Origin: Hyphomicrobium sp.
GTDB lineage: Bacteria; Pseudomonadota; Alphaproteobacteria; Rhizobiales; Hyphomicrobiaceae
Reading direction: 5' to 3'
DNA length: 64,000 nucleotides
NCBI GenBank assembly: GCA_022841965.1
Contig: JALHQM010000001.1
Location: forward strand, 67,868-131,867
Shown: positions 25,600 to 35,663 of the stretch, piece by piece
Layout: every line of letters begins with the position of its first letter
Numbering within the stretch: the stretch's first letter is position 1
The notes under the pieces: model-generated
The model's database searches: none
Told to the model about the DNA's origin: nothing
Seen by the model: only the letters and a program-made list of their open reading frames with translations
Program-made: the position numbers and the translations under genes

Positions 25600-26784
25600 C
25601 TAGGTTCGCTCCAGCACGAGTGCTATTCCCTGGCCCCCGCCAATGCACAGCGTGACGAGACCCCGTTTGATCTTATCGCGCTGCATCGCGTGCAGCAGAC
25701 GCGTAGTCAGGATCGCTCCGGTTGCGCCGATCGGATGCCCGTGAGCAATTGCGCCACCTTCGACATTTACGATGTCCTCGGGCAGTCCAATCTCTTTGAT
25801 CAGAGCGAGCACGACGGCGGCGAAGGCCTCATTCACTTCGGCGCGCTCGATATCGGCGAGGCGCCAGCCGGCCCGCTTGAGTGCTTGGCGAACCGCAGGG
25901 ACCGGTCCAAGACCGAACATACCCGGATCAACGGCACCCACCCCATAGGACACTAATCTCGCGAACGGTTCGAGGCCATGTTTTTCTGCCCATTTTTCAT
26001 CAGCTAGGATCATGGCGGCCGCGCCGCTGTTCAAGCCGGGGGCGTTTCCTGCTGTAATGGTACCATCCTTGCGGAACACGGGCTTGAGTTTGGCAAGCGA
26101 CTCGGCCGTCGTATCAGGCCGATTGTGTTCATCCTTGTCAAAAACGGACGGTTTCTTTCCTTCAGCAATGTCTAGCGCAACGATTTCCTGCACAAACTTT
26201 CCTGCGGCTTGGGCCTCCCCAAAACGCTTTTGCGTTGCAAGCGCCCAGGTGTCCTGGGACTCGCGCGTGACTTGATATTTCGCAATGAGGTCCTCCGAAT
26301 GCCATCCGGAATGCTGGCCGGAGAAGGCATCATTCAGGCCGTCGCGAAGCATGCTGTCGAAGAGCTGTGCGTCGCCCATACGGTATCCCCAGCGGCCGCC
26401 AGCCATCAGGTAAGGGGCTTGGTCCATGTTTTCCATGCCTCCAGCCACGACACACGATGCGTGGCCAAGCATGATCTCTTGTGCGGCCGAAGCGATAGCT
26501 TGGGCGCCCGAGCCGCAGACGCGGTTTACAGTCATTGCGTGCACCTCGACCGGCAAATCGGCTGCGCGCATGGCTTGTCGTGCCGGGTTCATTTTGGCGC
26601 CAGCTTGCACGACCTGTCCCATAACAACGGAATCGACGTCGGTTCCCTGGAGTTTCGCCTGTTTGAGTGTCGCCTTGATCACTGCTGCGCCAAGTTCGGG
26701 GGCAGTTAAACGTTTCAGTGATCCTCCATACGTTCCAATTGCGGTGCGAACGGGAGCACAAAGCACGACGTTTGAGTCCGGCAT
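25600..26784 (-). CDS. Acetyl-CoA C-acetyltransferase (thiolase)
   Basis: 394 residues, full length. It condenses two acetyl-CoA to acetoacetyl-CoA or the reverse. Catalytic residues are visible: Cys90 in [10 protein letters not shown], His in [15 protein letters not shown] and Cys in [12 protein letters not shown] precedes the ATG, which comes one base after the stop of the 95-aa frame. With the PhaC-like DUF3141 protein it could draw acetyl-CoA toward polyester metabolism; atoB, phaA and fadA-type roles cannot be separated. Confidence 0.93.
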   Translation of the reverse strand: MPDSNVVLCAPVRTAIGTYGGSLKRLTAPELGAAVIKATLKQAKLQGTDVDSVVMGQVVQAGAKMNPARQAMRAADLPVEVHAMTVNRVCGSGAQAIASAAQEIMLGHASCVVAGGMENMDQAPYLMAGGRWGYRMGDAQLFDSMLRDGLNDAFSGQHSGWHSEDLIAKYQVTRESQDTWALATQKRFGEAQAAGKFVQEIVALDIAEGKKPSVFDKDEHNRPDTTAESLAKLKPVFRKDGTITAGNAPGLNSGAAAMILADEKWAEKHGLEPFARLVSYGVGAVDPGMFGLGPVPAVRQALKRAGWRLADIERAEVNEAFAAVVLALIKEIGLPEDIVNVEGGAIAHGHPIGATGAILTTRLLHAMQRDKIKRGLVTLCIGGGQGIALVLERT

Positions 26785-27072
26785 CTAAAAGCTCCGCTTG
26801 ATCAGAGAGGGGGTGAAAGCAGTCGTGCATGAACGTCGCCGCGAATGGAGATCGCAACGGTTGCCCCAGATCGATGCGAGTATGACGCATGCACGCGTGC
26901 TTGTAGGCTGGTACGGCGTGATAATGCTGAAATCGTGCTCGGCGCCGATTGCCTGGAGCATTCGGGTGAGATTGGAGCGCTTATTCACAGCCGACACTGT
27001 GGAAACCGAAGGGAGCGCGGCGGTCATTGCTTCGCCCCGGAACCGGTGGGTCTCCTTTGGCGTAACCTTCAT
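26785..27072 (-). CDS. 95-residue protein coupled to the P-type ATPase, uncertain
   Basis: The ATG overlaps the ATPase stop (ATGA), and the TAG ends one base before the thiolase ATG. The tight fit on both sides favours a real gene. The sequence ([14 protein letters not shown], then [19 protein letters not shown], then an Arg/Cys-rich end) shows no signal peptide, helix or known domain. It could also be an untranslated leader of the thiolase message. Confidence 0.4.
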   Translation of the reverse strand: MKVTPKETHRFRGEAMTAALPSVSTVSAVNKRSNLTRMLQAIGAEHDFSIITPYQPTSTRACVILASIWGNRCDLHSRRRSCTTAFTPSLIKRSF

Positions 27073-29528
27073 GCGAGGGCTTCCTCCAACGTCGGCCGGG
27101 CCATGGGACTGCTGCTTCCGAACGTGATGCCCGGCAGTTTTGTCCACTTCAACATGAGTGCGTTAATCGCGACGAGCGCCGAGCTGCCAGACATGGCAAG
27201 GGCTGCAACCTCTGGACTTAACAGGATTGGATAGAGCACGCCCGCCGCAAGGGGGAAGGCGATGACATTGTAACCGACGGCCCACCAAAGGTTCTGATGC
27301 ATCTTGCGCAAGGTCGCTCGTGAAAGCTCGATCGCACCGACGACGTCGTACGGATCGCTTTTCATGAGAACCACGTCGGCGCTTTCCATCGCGACGTCGG
27401 TGCCTGCGCCGATCGCAAATCCGACATCGGCCTGGGTCAAAGCCGGTGCATCGTTGATTCCATCGCCAACCATTCCGACTTTCCTGCCTTGGGACTGCAA
27501 TTCCTTGACTTTGGACGCCTTCTGGCCCGGTAGTACGTCGGCGAGAATGATGTCGATGCCGAGTTCGCGGCCAATCCGCTCCGCCGTTCCTTTGTTGTCG
27601 CCAGTCAACATGGCAACCTGCACACCGCGCTCCTGCAATTTCTTTATCGTCGCAGTTGCGGTGGGGCGTGGAGCGTCCGCGATAGCGATCAGGGCTATGA
27701 TTTTCTTGTTGCGAGCAAGATGGACAACGGTTCTTCCTGCGCCCTGCAATCGCTCGGCGTCTGCCAACAGAGGTCCAACGTCAATTCTCTCGGAGTCCAT
27801 CAGCCGGCGATTGCCCAAAAGCACCTCTGCTCCGGCGACGATCGCTCTCGCTCCCATGCCTTCCAGATTAGAAAAATCCGCAGCCTTTGCAGCAGCAATG
27901 CCCTCGGCCCGGCGCAGAATGGCCTGGGCTAAGGGGTGATCTGAGCCGGCCTCAACAGAAGCGGCAATGGCCAAAACTCCTTCCGTGCTTTCTCCCGTTG
28001 CGGTCACAATCTCTACGACCTCGGGCTTGCCCAAAGTGAGTGTTCCGGTCTTATCGAAGACAATGACGTCCAGCTTGGTGGCATCCTCGAGCGCGGCGGC
28101 ATTCTTGAAAAGAATACCATTCATCGCGCCGAGCCCCGTGCCGACCATTACGGCCATTGGCGTCGCGAGTCCTAGGGCGTCGGGACATGCGATGACGAAG
28201 ACCGTAATCGTTAGCGTGAGTGCAAAAAGAAATGGCGAACCGATCCACCAAAACCAGACCACGAATGTGAGGAGACCAATGACGACTGCAGCCAGAACAA
28301 GCCATTGAGAAGCCCGATCTGCAAGGAGTTGCGCAGGAGCCTTCGAGTTTTGTGCCTCTTGCACGAGCTTGACGATCTGGGCCAGCGCCGTATCAGCACC
28401 AACTTTCGTTGCAGAGTAGCGGAATGTGCCGCTCTTGTTGATTGTGGCTCCGATGACGGTGTCTCCTGGCTTCTTGTCGACCGGCATCGATTCTCCCGTA
28501 AGCATCGACTCATCGACAGTCGATTTTCCTTCGAGCACTCTACCGTCTACAGGAATCTTGTTTCCGGGTCGTATCACGACGATGTCGTCGACCACGACTT
28601 CAGCCGTGGCCACTTCCACTTCGCGGCCGCCTCGGACGACGTTTGCCTTGGGTGGTGCGAGATCCAGGAGTGCACGAATGGCGGCTGAGGCGCCCGCGCG
28701 GGCGCGCATCTCCAGCCAATGACCAAGAAGTATGAAGACAAGAAGGACGGCTGAGGCTTCGTAGAACTGCTCGCCGTCGAAGAAGAATGTGGCTCCGACT
28801 GAGAAGAGATATCCGGTCCCAACGCTGAGGATTACGAGCACCGCCATGTTGAGGACGCCGTTCTTGAGCGCCCGGTAAGCAGCAACGGCGAAAGGCCAAA
28901 CTGGATAAAGGATAGCGCCGCTTGCCAGAAGGAACAAAGTGAAGTTTAGACTAAGCCCTAGGGGTGGCTCTAAAGGTGCAATATCCATTCCCATTGGGGC
29001 GAGCGCGAAGATCGGGATCGTAAAAAAGAGGCTGACGAAGAACCGGTTCCGCATATCACGGACCATCTCTTGCATTTCCATTCCGGCACCGTGTCCCATT
29101 TCATGGGACATGGCGTCGATCTTGCCTTTGTCAGCGCTGCGATTTTGGGTCGGTGTTTGGGCGAGGTCACTTGCGGACGCAGGCTGCCGCTGCAACCGTT
29201 CGCTTTCGTGATGCGCCACATGTTCGACATCTGCAAGATACGGCGGCCGCTGTTGCGAAGCTGACGCTGCATCGCCGGCGAGGGGCCCGTGCGCGCTGCA
29301 CAGGTGCTCGGGTTCAAGGTACCCAAGACAATGATGGCCGCAGCGATCAATTGCCTGTTTGATCGTATCAACAGCAATCCTGTGATCATCATAAGTTACG
29401 GTGGCACATCCAGAGACAAGATTGACAGCCACCGCCGTCACCCCATCGAGCTTTCTCAACTGCTTCTCGACACCAAATGCTCCGAGCGGTGAAAGAAGCT
29501 CCGCAACGTGGAGATTGACGACTGGCAT
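27069..29528 (-). CDS. P1B-type heavy-metal ATPase with CPD motif
   Basis: 819 residues from ATG at 29528, with AAGGAG 8 bases upstream. An N-terminal HMA-like fold (1-70) lacks CXXC; then comes a His/Met segment ([16 protein letters not shown]) before the first helix. Motifs: TGES, metal-site helix with Cys448-Pro-Asp450 ([10 protein letters not shown]) instead of CPC, phosphorylated Asp in DKTGTLT, GSDHPLA and [10 protein letters not shown]. Copper is likely from the context and the Met/His-rich N-terminus, but the Asp may change ion preference. It leads a run with thiolase, PPK2 and DUF6629 genes and has an FNR-like box upstream. Confidence 0.92.
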   Translation of the reverse strand: MPVVNLHVAELLSPLGAFGVEKQLRKLDGVTAVAVNLVSGCATVTYDDHRIAVDTIKQAIDRCGHHCLGYLEPEHLCSAHGPLAGDAASASQQRPPYLADVEHVAHHESERLQRQPASASDLAQTPTQNRSADKGKIDAMSHEMGHGAGMEMQEMVRDMRNRFFVSLFFTIPIFALAPMGMDIAPLEPPLGLSLNFTLFLLASGAILYPVWPFAVAAYRALKNGVLNMAVLVILSVGTGYLFSVGATFFFDGEQFYEASAVLLVFILLGHWLEMRARAGASAAIRALLDLAPPKANVVRGGREVEVATAEVVVDDIVVIRPGNKIPVDGRVLEGKSTVDESMLTGESMPVDKKPGDTVIGATINKSGTFRYSATKVGADTALAQIVKLVQEAQNSKAPAQLLADRASQWLVLAAVVIGLLTFVVWFWWIGSPFLFALTLTITVFVIACPDALGLATPMAVMVGTGLGAMNGILFKNAAALEDATKLDVIVFDKTGTLTLGKPEVVEIVTATGESTEGVLAIAASVEAGSDHPLAQAILRRAEGIAAAKAADFSNLEGMGARAIVAGAEVLLGNRRLMDSERIDVGPLLADAERLQGAGRTVVHLARNKKIIALIAIADAPRPTATATIKKLQERGVQVAMLTGDNKGTAERIGRELGIDIILADVLPGQKASKVKELQSQGRKVGMVGDGINDAPALTQADVGFAIGAGTDVAMESADVVLMKSDPYDVVGAIELSRATLRKMHQNLWWAVGYNVIAFPLAAGVLYPILLSPEVAALAMSGSSALVAINALMLKWTKLPGITFGSSSPMARPTLEEALA

Positions 29529-29684
29529 TCTTGGAACTCCTTTAGCAGTGTTCTCTTCATCTTCGAAACAAGCGCGCCGCGTTCCCGTTCTCCGGCGGCA
29601 CAAGGATGGTGCGTCTCACGCTAACGCGCGCTCCATCACTGACCGGCTCTTTCGGTACTTGTGTGCAGCACGATGCACCTGAAC

Positions 29685-29741
29685 TTGATTTAGGTCAGCA
29701 TCTTCTGGAAAGTAGCCGACTAATTTGTAACGCTCGGTAAC
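29685..29741 (-). promoter_or_regulatory. FNR/FixK-like box plus phased GTAAC repeat upstream of the P-type ATPase
   Basis: TTGATttagGTCAG at 29685-29698 and GTAAC at 29727-29731 and 29737-29741. The layout copies that at 22786-22843, with the box-to-repeat distance differing by one base. The box centre is about 163 bases before the ATPase start. Confidence 0.55.
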
Positions 29742-29801
29742 AGAGTGGCTCTTTGTCGACGACAGGCCCTGGGCGACTTGCGCTCCTCTCCTTTCGTAGT
29801 G

Positions 29802-32800
29802 TCACGTCGTTTGGAGGGTCGTCCTCTGGCCAAACGGCCTTGTATCGCCTGAGCTAAGGGCCCTGCCCCTACCTTTGACAATCGCATAGATTGCCGGAAT
29901 CACGACCAGCGTCAGAACGGTCGATGACACCATGCCGCCAATCATCGGCACGGCAATGCGCCGCATCACTTCTGAGCCCGTACCGTCACTCCATAGGATC
30001 GGCACGAGGCCCGCCATGATGGCGATCACGGTCATCATCTTCGGGCGCACACGCTCGACGGCGCCTTCCATGATCGCGGCGCTCAGATCGGCGCGCGTGA
30101 CGGTGCGGCCTTCTGCGACAGCTTTGCGCTTCTGATCCTCCCAGGCATGGTCGAGATAGATGAGCATGATAACGCCCGTCTCGGCGGCCACGCCGGCGAG
30201 CGCGATGAAGCCGACGGCGACGGCAACCGACAAGTTGAAGCCCATCCACCACATCAGCCAGAGGCCGCCGACCAGTGCGAACGGAAGAGACAGCATGACG
30301 ATCAGTGTCTCCGTCATGCGCCGGAAGTTGAGGTAGAGCAGCAAGAGGATAATCAACAGCGTCAGCGGTACAACGACCGCGAGACGCTTCTTGGCGCGTT
30401 CGTAGAATTCGAACTGGCCGCTCCAGACGGCATAATAGCCGGGCGGGAATGTCACTGAGGCCGCTACAGCCTTCTTAGCGTCGGCAACGAAGCTGCCGAG
30501 ATCGCGCTCGCGGGCGTCGACAAAGATATAGGCGGCGAGTTGCGCATTCTCGGTGCGGATGGAGCCCGGCCCGCGCACGAGGGAGACTTTTGCGACTTGC
30601 CCTAATGGGATCGAAGCTCCGTTAGGGAGCGGAACGAGCACCTCGCGCGCGATGGCCTGCGGGTCCGAGCGCACATCGCGCGGATAGCGCACCGAGACGC
30701 CGTATCGTTCGCGGCCCTCCACGGTTGTGGTCACCGTTTCGGCACCGAGAGCCGACGACACAACCTGCTGCACGTCGCCCATCATCAGGCGATAGCGGGC
30801 CAGTTCGCCCCGATCCGGCTCGATGTCGAGATAGTAGCCCCCGATGATGCGTTCTGCGAAGGCACTCGATGTGCCGGGCACTGTCTTGATCGCCGTCTCT
30901 ATTTCGCGCGCGAGCTTTTCGATAACGGCAAGGTCTTGCCCGATGACTTTGACCCCGACGGGTGTGCGGATGCCGGTTGCCAGCATATCGATGCGTGCCT
31001 TGATCGGCATGGTCCAGGCATTGGAGACGCCGGGGAACTGGAGCGCCTTGTCCATCTCCTGGATCAGGCTGTCGACGGTGACTCCAGGACGCCAGTCGGC
31101 TTCAGGCTTCAGGTTGATGATCGTCTCGAACATCTCTGTGGGCGCGGGATCCGTGGCGGTCACGGCCCGCCCTGCCTTGCTAAAAACGCTCGCGACTTCG
31201 GGAATTGTCTTGATGATCCGATTCTGGGTTTGCAGCAGTTCCGCCGACTTTGTGATGGATAGGCCGGGCAGTGTCGTCGGCATGTACATGATCGTGCCTT
31301 CGTTGAGGCTTGGCATGAACTCGGAGCCGAGTTTCGTTGCGGGCCAGACGCTGGCGGCCAGAACGATCAGTGCAACCGCGATCGTGAGTCCCTTGGCTTT
31401 GAGCACGCCGCGAATGATCGGCCGATAGAGCCAGATCAGGAAACGGTTGAGGGGGTTCTGCCGCTCCGGAATGATGCGCCCCCTCACGAAGAGAACCATC
31501 AGCGCGGGAACGACGGTGATGGACAGCAGCGCTGCAGCAGCCATCGCGAAGGTCTTGGTCCAGGCGAGCGGCTTGAACATCAAGCCTTCTTGGGCCTCCA
31601 ACGCAAAGATAGGCAGGAAGGAGACGGTGATGATGAGCAGCGAGAAAAAGAGCGACGGGCCGACCTCGCTTGCCGCCTCGATCAGCACTTCGGTGCGGGA
31701 CGCTTCGGGAGGCGCGCGTTCCAGATGCTTGTGGGCGTTCTCAATCATAACGATGGCCGCATCGATCATGGCCCCGATGGCGATGGCGATGCCGCCGAGA
31801 CTCATGATGTTCGATGAAATACCAAGGGCCCACATGCAGATATAAGCGATGAGGATGCCAAGGGGCAGCGTGATGATGGCAACGAGCGCGCTGCGCGCAT
31901 GCAGAAGGAACACGAAGCAGACAAGCGCGACGATCAGGCTTTCCTCGACCAGCGTCGTCTTTAGTGTTGCAATCGCCCGGTGGATAAGATCGGAGCGGTC
32001 ATAGACCGGCACTATGGACGTGCCGTCCGGCAGGCTGCCCGTGATCTCGGCCAATCGCTCCTTGATACTGCCGATCACCGACATTGCATTCTGCCCATAA
32101 CGCTGGATGGCAATGCCGGAAACGACCTCGCCTTCGCCGTTAAGCTCGGTGACACCGCGGCGCTCGTCGGGCGCGAGTTCCACGGTGGCCACGTCCTTAA
32201 TCAGCACCGGCGTACCGCCCTGCGCCTTGAGGACGATGTTCTCGATGTCGCCGATACTCTTGAGATAGCCGCGACCGCGCACCATAAACTCGGTTTCGGT
32301 CAACTCGACCACCCGGCCGCCGACATCCATGTTGGACTCGCGAATGGCACCGCTGACCTTTGACAAGGGAATGTCGAAAGCGCGCAGGCGCCGCGGATCG
32401 ACCACGACCGAATACTGGCGCACAAAGCCGCCCACGCTCGCGACCTCGGCCACACCCTCGGCCTTGGCGACGGCAAACCGCACTTGCCAGTCCTGGGTGG
32501 TGCGCAGCTCGGCAAGGTTTCGTTTTTCTGCCATGACGGCATATTGGTAAACCCAGCCAACGCCGGTCGCGTCAGGACCCAGTGACGGCACGACTCCTTG
32601 GGGCAATGTCCGCGTAACGCTCGACAAAAATTCGAGAACACGGCTGCGCGCCCAATAGATGTCAGTGCCTTCGTCAAAGATGACGTAGACGAACGAGACG
32701 CCGAAGAAGGAGAAGCCGCGCACGACCTTCGAGCGGGGCACCGACAGCATGGCGGTGGACACCGGGAAGGTGACCTGATCCTCAATCACCTGCGGTGCTT

Positions 32801-32966
32801 GGCCTGGGAACTCTGTAAAGACGATAACCTGCGTGTCGGACAGGTCCGGGATTGCGTCGAGCGGTACTTTGGTGAGTGCGTAAAGGCCAGCGCCTGTTAC
32901 AAAGATCATCGCAATCAGGATCAGGGTCAGGTTGGTGGCCGACCAGCGGATAATGCGAGCGATCAT
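29802..32966 (-). CDS. cusA: CusA-type copper/silver RND efflux pump
   Basis: 1054 residues, inner-membrane proton-driven pump of a tripartite Cu(I)/Ag(I) exporter. Two RND halves with 12 helices. The helix-4 segment GGIAIAIGAMIDAAIVMIENAHKHLER is of CusA type (monovalent metals), not the CzcA type. Met-containing loops such as TMPIKARIDMLATGIRTPVGVK match the periplasmic substrate region. Its start overlaps the cusB stop by ATGA. There is no adjacent outer-membrane channel gene; the one at 1793 could serve. Confidence 0.94.
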   Translation of the reverse strand: MIARIIRWSATNLTLILIAMIFVTGAGLYALTKVPLDAIPDLSDTQVIVFTEFPGQAPQVIEDQVTFPVSTAMLSVPRSKVVRGFSFFGVSFVYVIFDEGTDIYWARSRVLEFLSSVTRTLPQGVVPSLGPDATGVGWVYQYAVMAEKRNLAELRTTQDWQVRFAVAKAEGVAEVASVGGFVRQYSVVVDPRRLRAFDIPLSKVSGAIRESNMDVGGRVVELTETEFMVRGRGYLKSIGDIENIVLKAQGGTPVLIKDVATVELAPDERRGVTELNGEGEVVSGIAIQRYGQNAMSVIGSIKERLAEITGSLPDGTSIVPVYDRSDLIHRAIATLKTTLVEESLIVALVCFVFLLHARSALVAIITLPLGILIAYICMWALGISSNIMSLGGIAIAIGAMIDAAIVMIENAHKHLERAPPEASRTEVLIEAASEVGPSLFFSLLIITVSFLPIFALEAQEGLMFKPLAWTKTFAMAAAALLSITVVPALMVLFVRGRIIPERQNPLNRFLIWLYRPIIRGVLKAKGLTIAVALIVLAASVWPATKLGSEFMPSLNEGTIMYMPTTLPGLSITKSAELLQTQNRIIKTIPEVASVFSKAGRAVTATDPAPTEMFETIINLKPEADWRPGVTVDSLIQEMDKALQFPGVSNAWTMPIKARIDMLATGIRTPVGVKVIGQDLAVIEKLAREIETAIKTVPGTSSAFAERIIGGYYLDIEPDRGELARYRLMMGDVQQVVSSALGAETVTTTVEGRERYGVSVRYPRDVRSDPQAIAREVLVPLPNGASIPLGQVAKVSLVRGPGSIRTENAQLAAYIFVDARERDLGSFVADAKKAVAASVTFPPGYYAVWSGQFEFYERAKKRLAVVVPLTLLIILLLLYLNFRRMTETLIVMLSLPFALVGGLWLMWWMGFNLSVAVAVGFIALAGVAAETGVIMLIYLDHAWEDQKRKAVAEGRTVTRADLSAAIMEGAVERVRPKMMTVIAIMAGLVPILWSDGTGSEVMRRIAVPMIGGMVSSTVLTLVVIPAIYAIVKGRGRALSSGDTRPFGQRTTLQTT

Positions 32967-34423
32967 GGCTGCACCTCCCGCGCAGCTGTTGCGGGCGGTT
33001 CGGCCCTTGGTGCTTCAGTCGTGAAGCCGGAGAGCGCTGCCTTCAGGTTGCTCTCAGCGTCAATCAGGAAGTTTGCAGCAACGACGACGTTGTCGCCAGA
33101 TTTGAGGCCATCCAGAATCTCCACGTAACCATCACCGCGAAGGCCGACTTTTACGGGCCGCGGCTCAAATCGACCCTCGCTGCGATCGACCAGGACGACT
33201 TGGCGATTGCCGCTGTCGATCAAGGCGGAAACCGGTACGACGAGACGCGCGGCCTCCCCTTCGCCGGCGTTGATTTCGACGTCGGCAAACATTTCATGCT
33301 TGATGCGGTGATCGGGATTGGCGACTTCGATACGTACCTTGGCCGTGCGCGTGGCCATCTCGAGTTCGTGCAGCACGAAGGTGACCGTGCCCGTAAAGAC
33401 CTCGCCCGGAAAGGCGCGGAAGCTTACTTTCGCCGTCGAGCCCACCTGAACCTGACCGATATCCTGCTCGGCCACGTCAGCGATGACCCAGATCGAGGAG
33501 AGATCGGCAAGGCGCATCATCTCGTCGCCCGCCTTCATCATCATGCCTTCGATGGCCGGCTTTTGCATGACGACCCCGGAGACCGGCGAAGGCCAGTCGA
33601 ACGAGATCACGGGCTCGCGTGTGCGCTTGAGTTCGTCCAGCACGGCATCGGGAATTTGCAAGTTTTTAAGTCGTTGCAGCGAGCCCTTGTCGTCGCGCTC
33701 GCCCGATGCATTGGTCGCGATCCGGTAGTCCACTTGCACCTTGACCATCTCGGGGCTGTAGATGCGAAACAGCGGCTCGCCCTTGGTCACATGACGCCCG
33801 GTTTCGTTGACGTAGAGCGTTTCGATGAAGCTGTCGGCGCGCAAAGCGACGGTCAGCAGTGAGCGCTCGTCGGGTTTGGCGACGCCGGGCGCCCGGATGG
33901 GCCGCACGAGGCGGCGCATGCTTACTGGTTCGCTGCGAACACCAGAGCGTTGCAGCTTGGCGACGCTGACCTTAACCGTACCGCCATCCTCCGCCTCGCC
34001 TTCGTAGACGGGGATATAATCCATGCCCATCCAGTCCTTTTTCGGCACTGGAGAGGTGTCGGGCAGGCCCATAGGATTGCGGTAGTAGAGCAGTTTCTTT
34101 GCTGAACCGTCTGTTCCTTGCGGCGCCTCCTTCGGTTGCGCTTGCGCAAAATCTGCCTCCTCGTCGTCATAAACGGCGACGAACTCACGACCATCGCCGG
34201 TCTGCTTAGGCTGGGCGGCAAAATCCGTCTCGTTGTCCGGATGCTTCCAGTACAGCACCCGGCGTTCCTTTTGCGAGGCCGCTGGCTGGGTGGCCGCTTC
34301 TTGGGGTGGTGGTGATAACCAACCACCCGGCGCAGGCCAATTCCCGGTCCCAAAGCGATAGCCAGCCGCAGTCGAGGCGAGGATCGCCGCGATGGCGATC
34401 CCCCCGAAGAGGAGCTTGTTCAT
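32963..34423 (-). CDS. cusB: CusB-type periplasmic adaptor
   Basis: 486 residues, membrane-fusion protein linking CusA to the outer channel. After an N-terminal anchor (FGGIAIAAILASTAAGYRFG) come two heavy-metal-binding-domain copies: a degenerate one (YWKHPDNETDF...FVAVYDDE) and a good one (YYRNPMGLPDTSPVPKKDWMGMDYIPVYEGE, given in part). The second has the Met residues that bind Cu(I). The lipoyl/alpha-hairpin/beta-barrel core follows, with SPVSGVVMQKPAIEGMMMKAGDEMMRLADLSSIWV as a clear adaptor segment. Coupled to cusA. Confidence 0.93.
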   Translation of the reverse strand: MNKLLFGGIAIAAILASTAAGYRFGTGNWPAPGGWLSPPPQEAATQPAASQKERRVLYWKHPDNETDFAAQPKQTGDGREFVAVYDDEEADFAQAQPKEAPQGTDGSAKKLLYYRNPMGLPDTSPVPKKDWMGMDYIPVYEGEAEDGGTVKVSVAKLQRSGVRSEPVSMRRLVRPIRAPGVAKPDERSLLTVALRADSFIETLYVNETGRHVTKGEPLFRIYSPEMVKVQVDYRIATNASGERDDKGSLQRLKNLQIPDAVLDELKRTREPVISFDWPSPVSGVVMQKPAIEGMMMKAGDEMMRLADLSSIWVIADVAEQDIGQVQVGSTAKVSFRAFPGEVFTGTVTFVLHELEMATRTAKVRIEVANPDHRIKHEMFADVEINAGEGEAARLVVPVSALIDSGNRQVVLVDRSEGRFEPRPVKVGLRGDGYVEILDGLKSGDNVVVAANFLIDAESNLKAALSGFTTEAPRAEPPATAAREVQP

Positions 34424-34433
34424 GGTCTGCTCC

Positions 34434-34832
34434 TCAGTCCTTGGCCTGGAAAATGACGACGCCTTCGACCGTGTCCTTCTCGCCCGGCACCTTCGCCATG
34501 ATCCGAAAGGCCCAGCCGCCGGCCATGGTCAGGTCGGCCTTGAAGCGATAAACACCAGGTTGCTCTGAGGGCATGGCAGCGTGCTGTGCTTGCATCTCGG
34601 CCATGCCGTCCGGGGCCATGTCGAGCCGTGTCCGGAAGAGCACCGCACCCTCAACGGGCTTACCGGATGGCTTGTGAACGAGGCGGACGCCAAGCTCGCT
34701 CGCGGCGCCGTTTTTAACCTCGACGTCCATCGGCTCGAAGCTGTAGTCGGCTGCACCCGCGAAGGCGTCGTCGAATGCGGTTGTCATCACCAGCCCGGCA
34801 AGGGCGGCGAGAACGAAATTAGGAAGATTCAT
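34434..34832 (-). CDS. FixH/YtkA-like periplasmic protein
   Basis: 132 residues; a signal peptide (LAALAGLVMTTAFDDAFAG) and one Ig-like domain with VRLVHKPSGKPVEGAVLFRTRLDMAPDGMAEM, GVYRFKADLTMAGGWAFRI and VEGVVIFQ. Proteins of this fold often sit upstream of cusB and may carry copper in the periplasm. Several Met residues (DMAPDGMAEMQ) could serve. The gene is 10 bases before cusB. Confidence 0.82.
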   Translation of the reverse strand: MNLPNFVLAALAGLVMTTAFDDAFAGAADYSFEPMDVEVKNGAASELGVRLVHKPSGKPVEGAVLFRTRLDMAPDGMAEMQAQHAAMPSEQPGVYRFKADLTMAGGWAFRIMAKVPGEKDTVEGVVIFQAKD

Positions 34833-34949
34833 TAGTCTGATCCTTGATTGATGTCAGTTTTGCGCGCGCCGCATCAAGCATCTGCGCAATCTCTGCCCGG
34901 CAAAATGCCAAACATCACTGCCCACTGACGCGGACACCTCATCAATGGA

Positions 34950-35315
34950 TCAGGCTCGGGGTGGCGGTGGCTGCGGCCCGGAAGACCAGTCAGGGGGCCG
35001 CAATGGTTTGGCCGGGCTCAAAACGATCGCGACCAGAGATCGAACAGCATCCGGCACCGGCGTAACGGAGAACACTTTGAAGCATTTCGTGAGACACTGT
35101 TCCGGCGGACAAGCCGCTTTGGTATCGCAGCACGGACATTCATCTTTGCTGCCTGTCTGATCGCTCGCATGGCCCATCATCTTGGCACAATCGTCCATCT
35201 CGCCGTTGGCTGGCGCCGCCACATGCGGATCACTCTGCGCCACGGCCGCACCGAGCGGTGCCGTCGCAAGCGACAGTGTGATGGCCAAGGCCAGTAAAAG
35301 TCGGATCAAGGACAA
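34950..35315 (-). CDS. Cys-rich secreted protein, unknown
   Basis: About 121 residues if translation begins at the TTG at 35315, which has GGAG 8 bases upstream; an ATG at 35369 gives 139 residues without a good ribosome site. A signal peptide (IRLLLALAITLSLATAPLGAAVA) is followed by MDDCAKMMGHA, then DECPCCDTKAACPPEQCLTKCFKV with seven Cys, and a Pro-rich C-terminus (RPPDWSSGPQPPPPR). This is the layout of small periplasmic copper-binding proteins at the head of cus operons. Confidence 0.72.
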   Translation of the reverse strand: MSLIRLLLALAITLSLATAPLGAAVAQSDPHVAAPANGEMDDCAKMMGHASDQTGSKDECPCCDTKAACPPEQCLTKCFKVFSVTPVPDAVRSLVAIVLSPAKPLRPPDWSSGPQPPPPRA

Positions 35316-35410
35316 AATATCAACTCCTGCCTCGTCGACGATGCACGAATTTTCATGACAGCGCAACAAAGGGCGACCAGCTCGTCATCCTCTCGCGGGG
35401 CTGATGGATG

Positions 35411-35635
35411 CTAATTTCCCAGGTAAGTCGCTACCGGAGCAATGCCTTGCTGTTCAGAGCGCCCGCAACCGTTTCGCTTGATAGTATAGCTGGAAAAGCT
35501 AATCGCGCGATCCTTATCCATTATAAAACCAGAAAAAGGCGGGCTTGACGGGAGAATGTTTGAACGCAGTGGCTCGCGAACTCGCAGAATGGCACGATAA
35601 ACTTGCCCACCATAGTCTTGACAGCGATATATCAT
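35411..35635 (-). CDS. Hypothetical protein, doubtful
   Basis: 74 residues beginning MIYRCQDYGGQVYRAIL. No ribosome site, signal or domain is evident. Composition is less GC-rich than neighbours. It could be a real orphan gene in this low-GC patch or chance. Confidence 0.3.
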   Translation of the reverse strand: MIYRCQDYGGQVYRAILRVREPLRSNILPSSPPFSGFIMDKDRAISFSSYTIKRNGCGRSEQQGIAPVATYLGN

Positions 35636-35663
35636 CTGTAATCGTATTATTTTAAAGGAGAAA

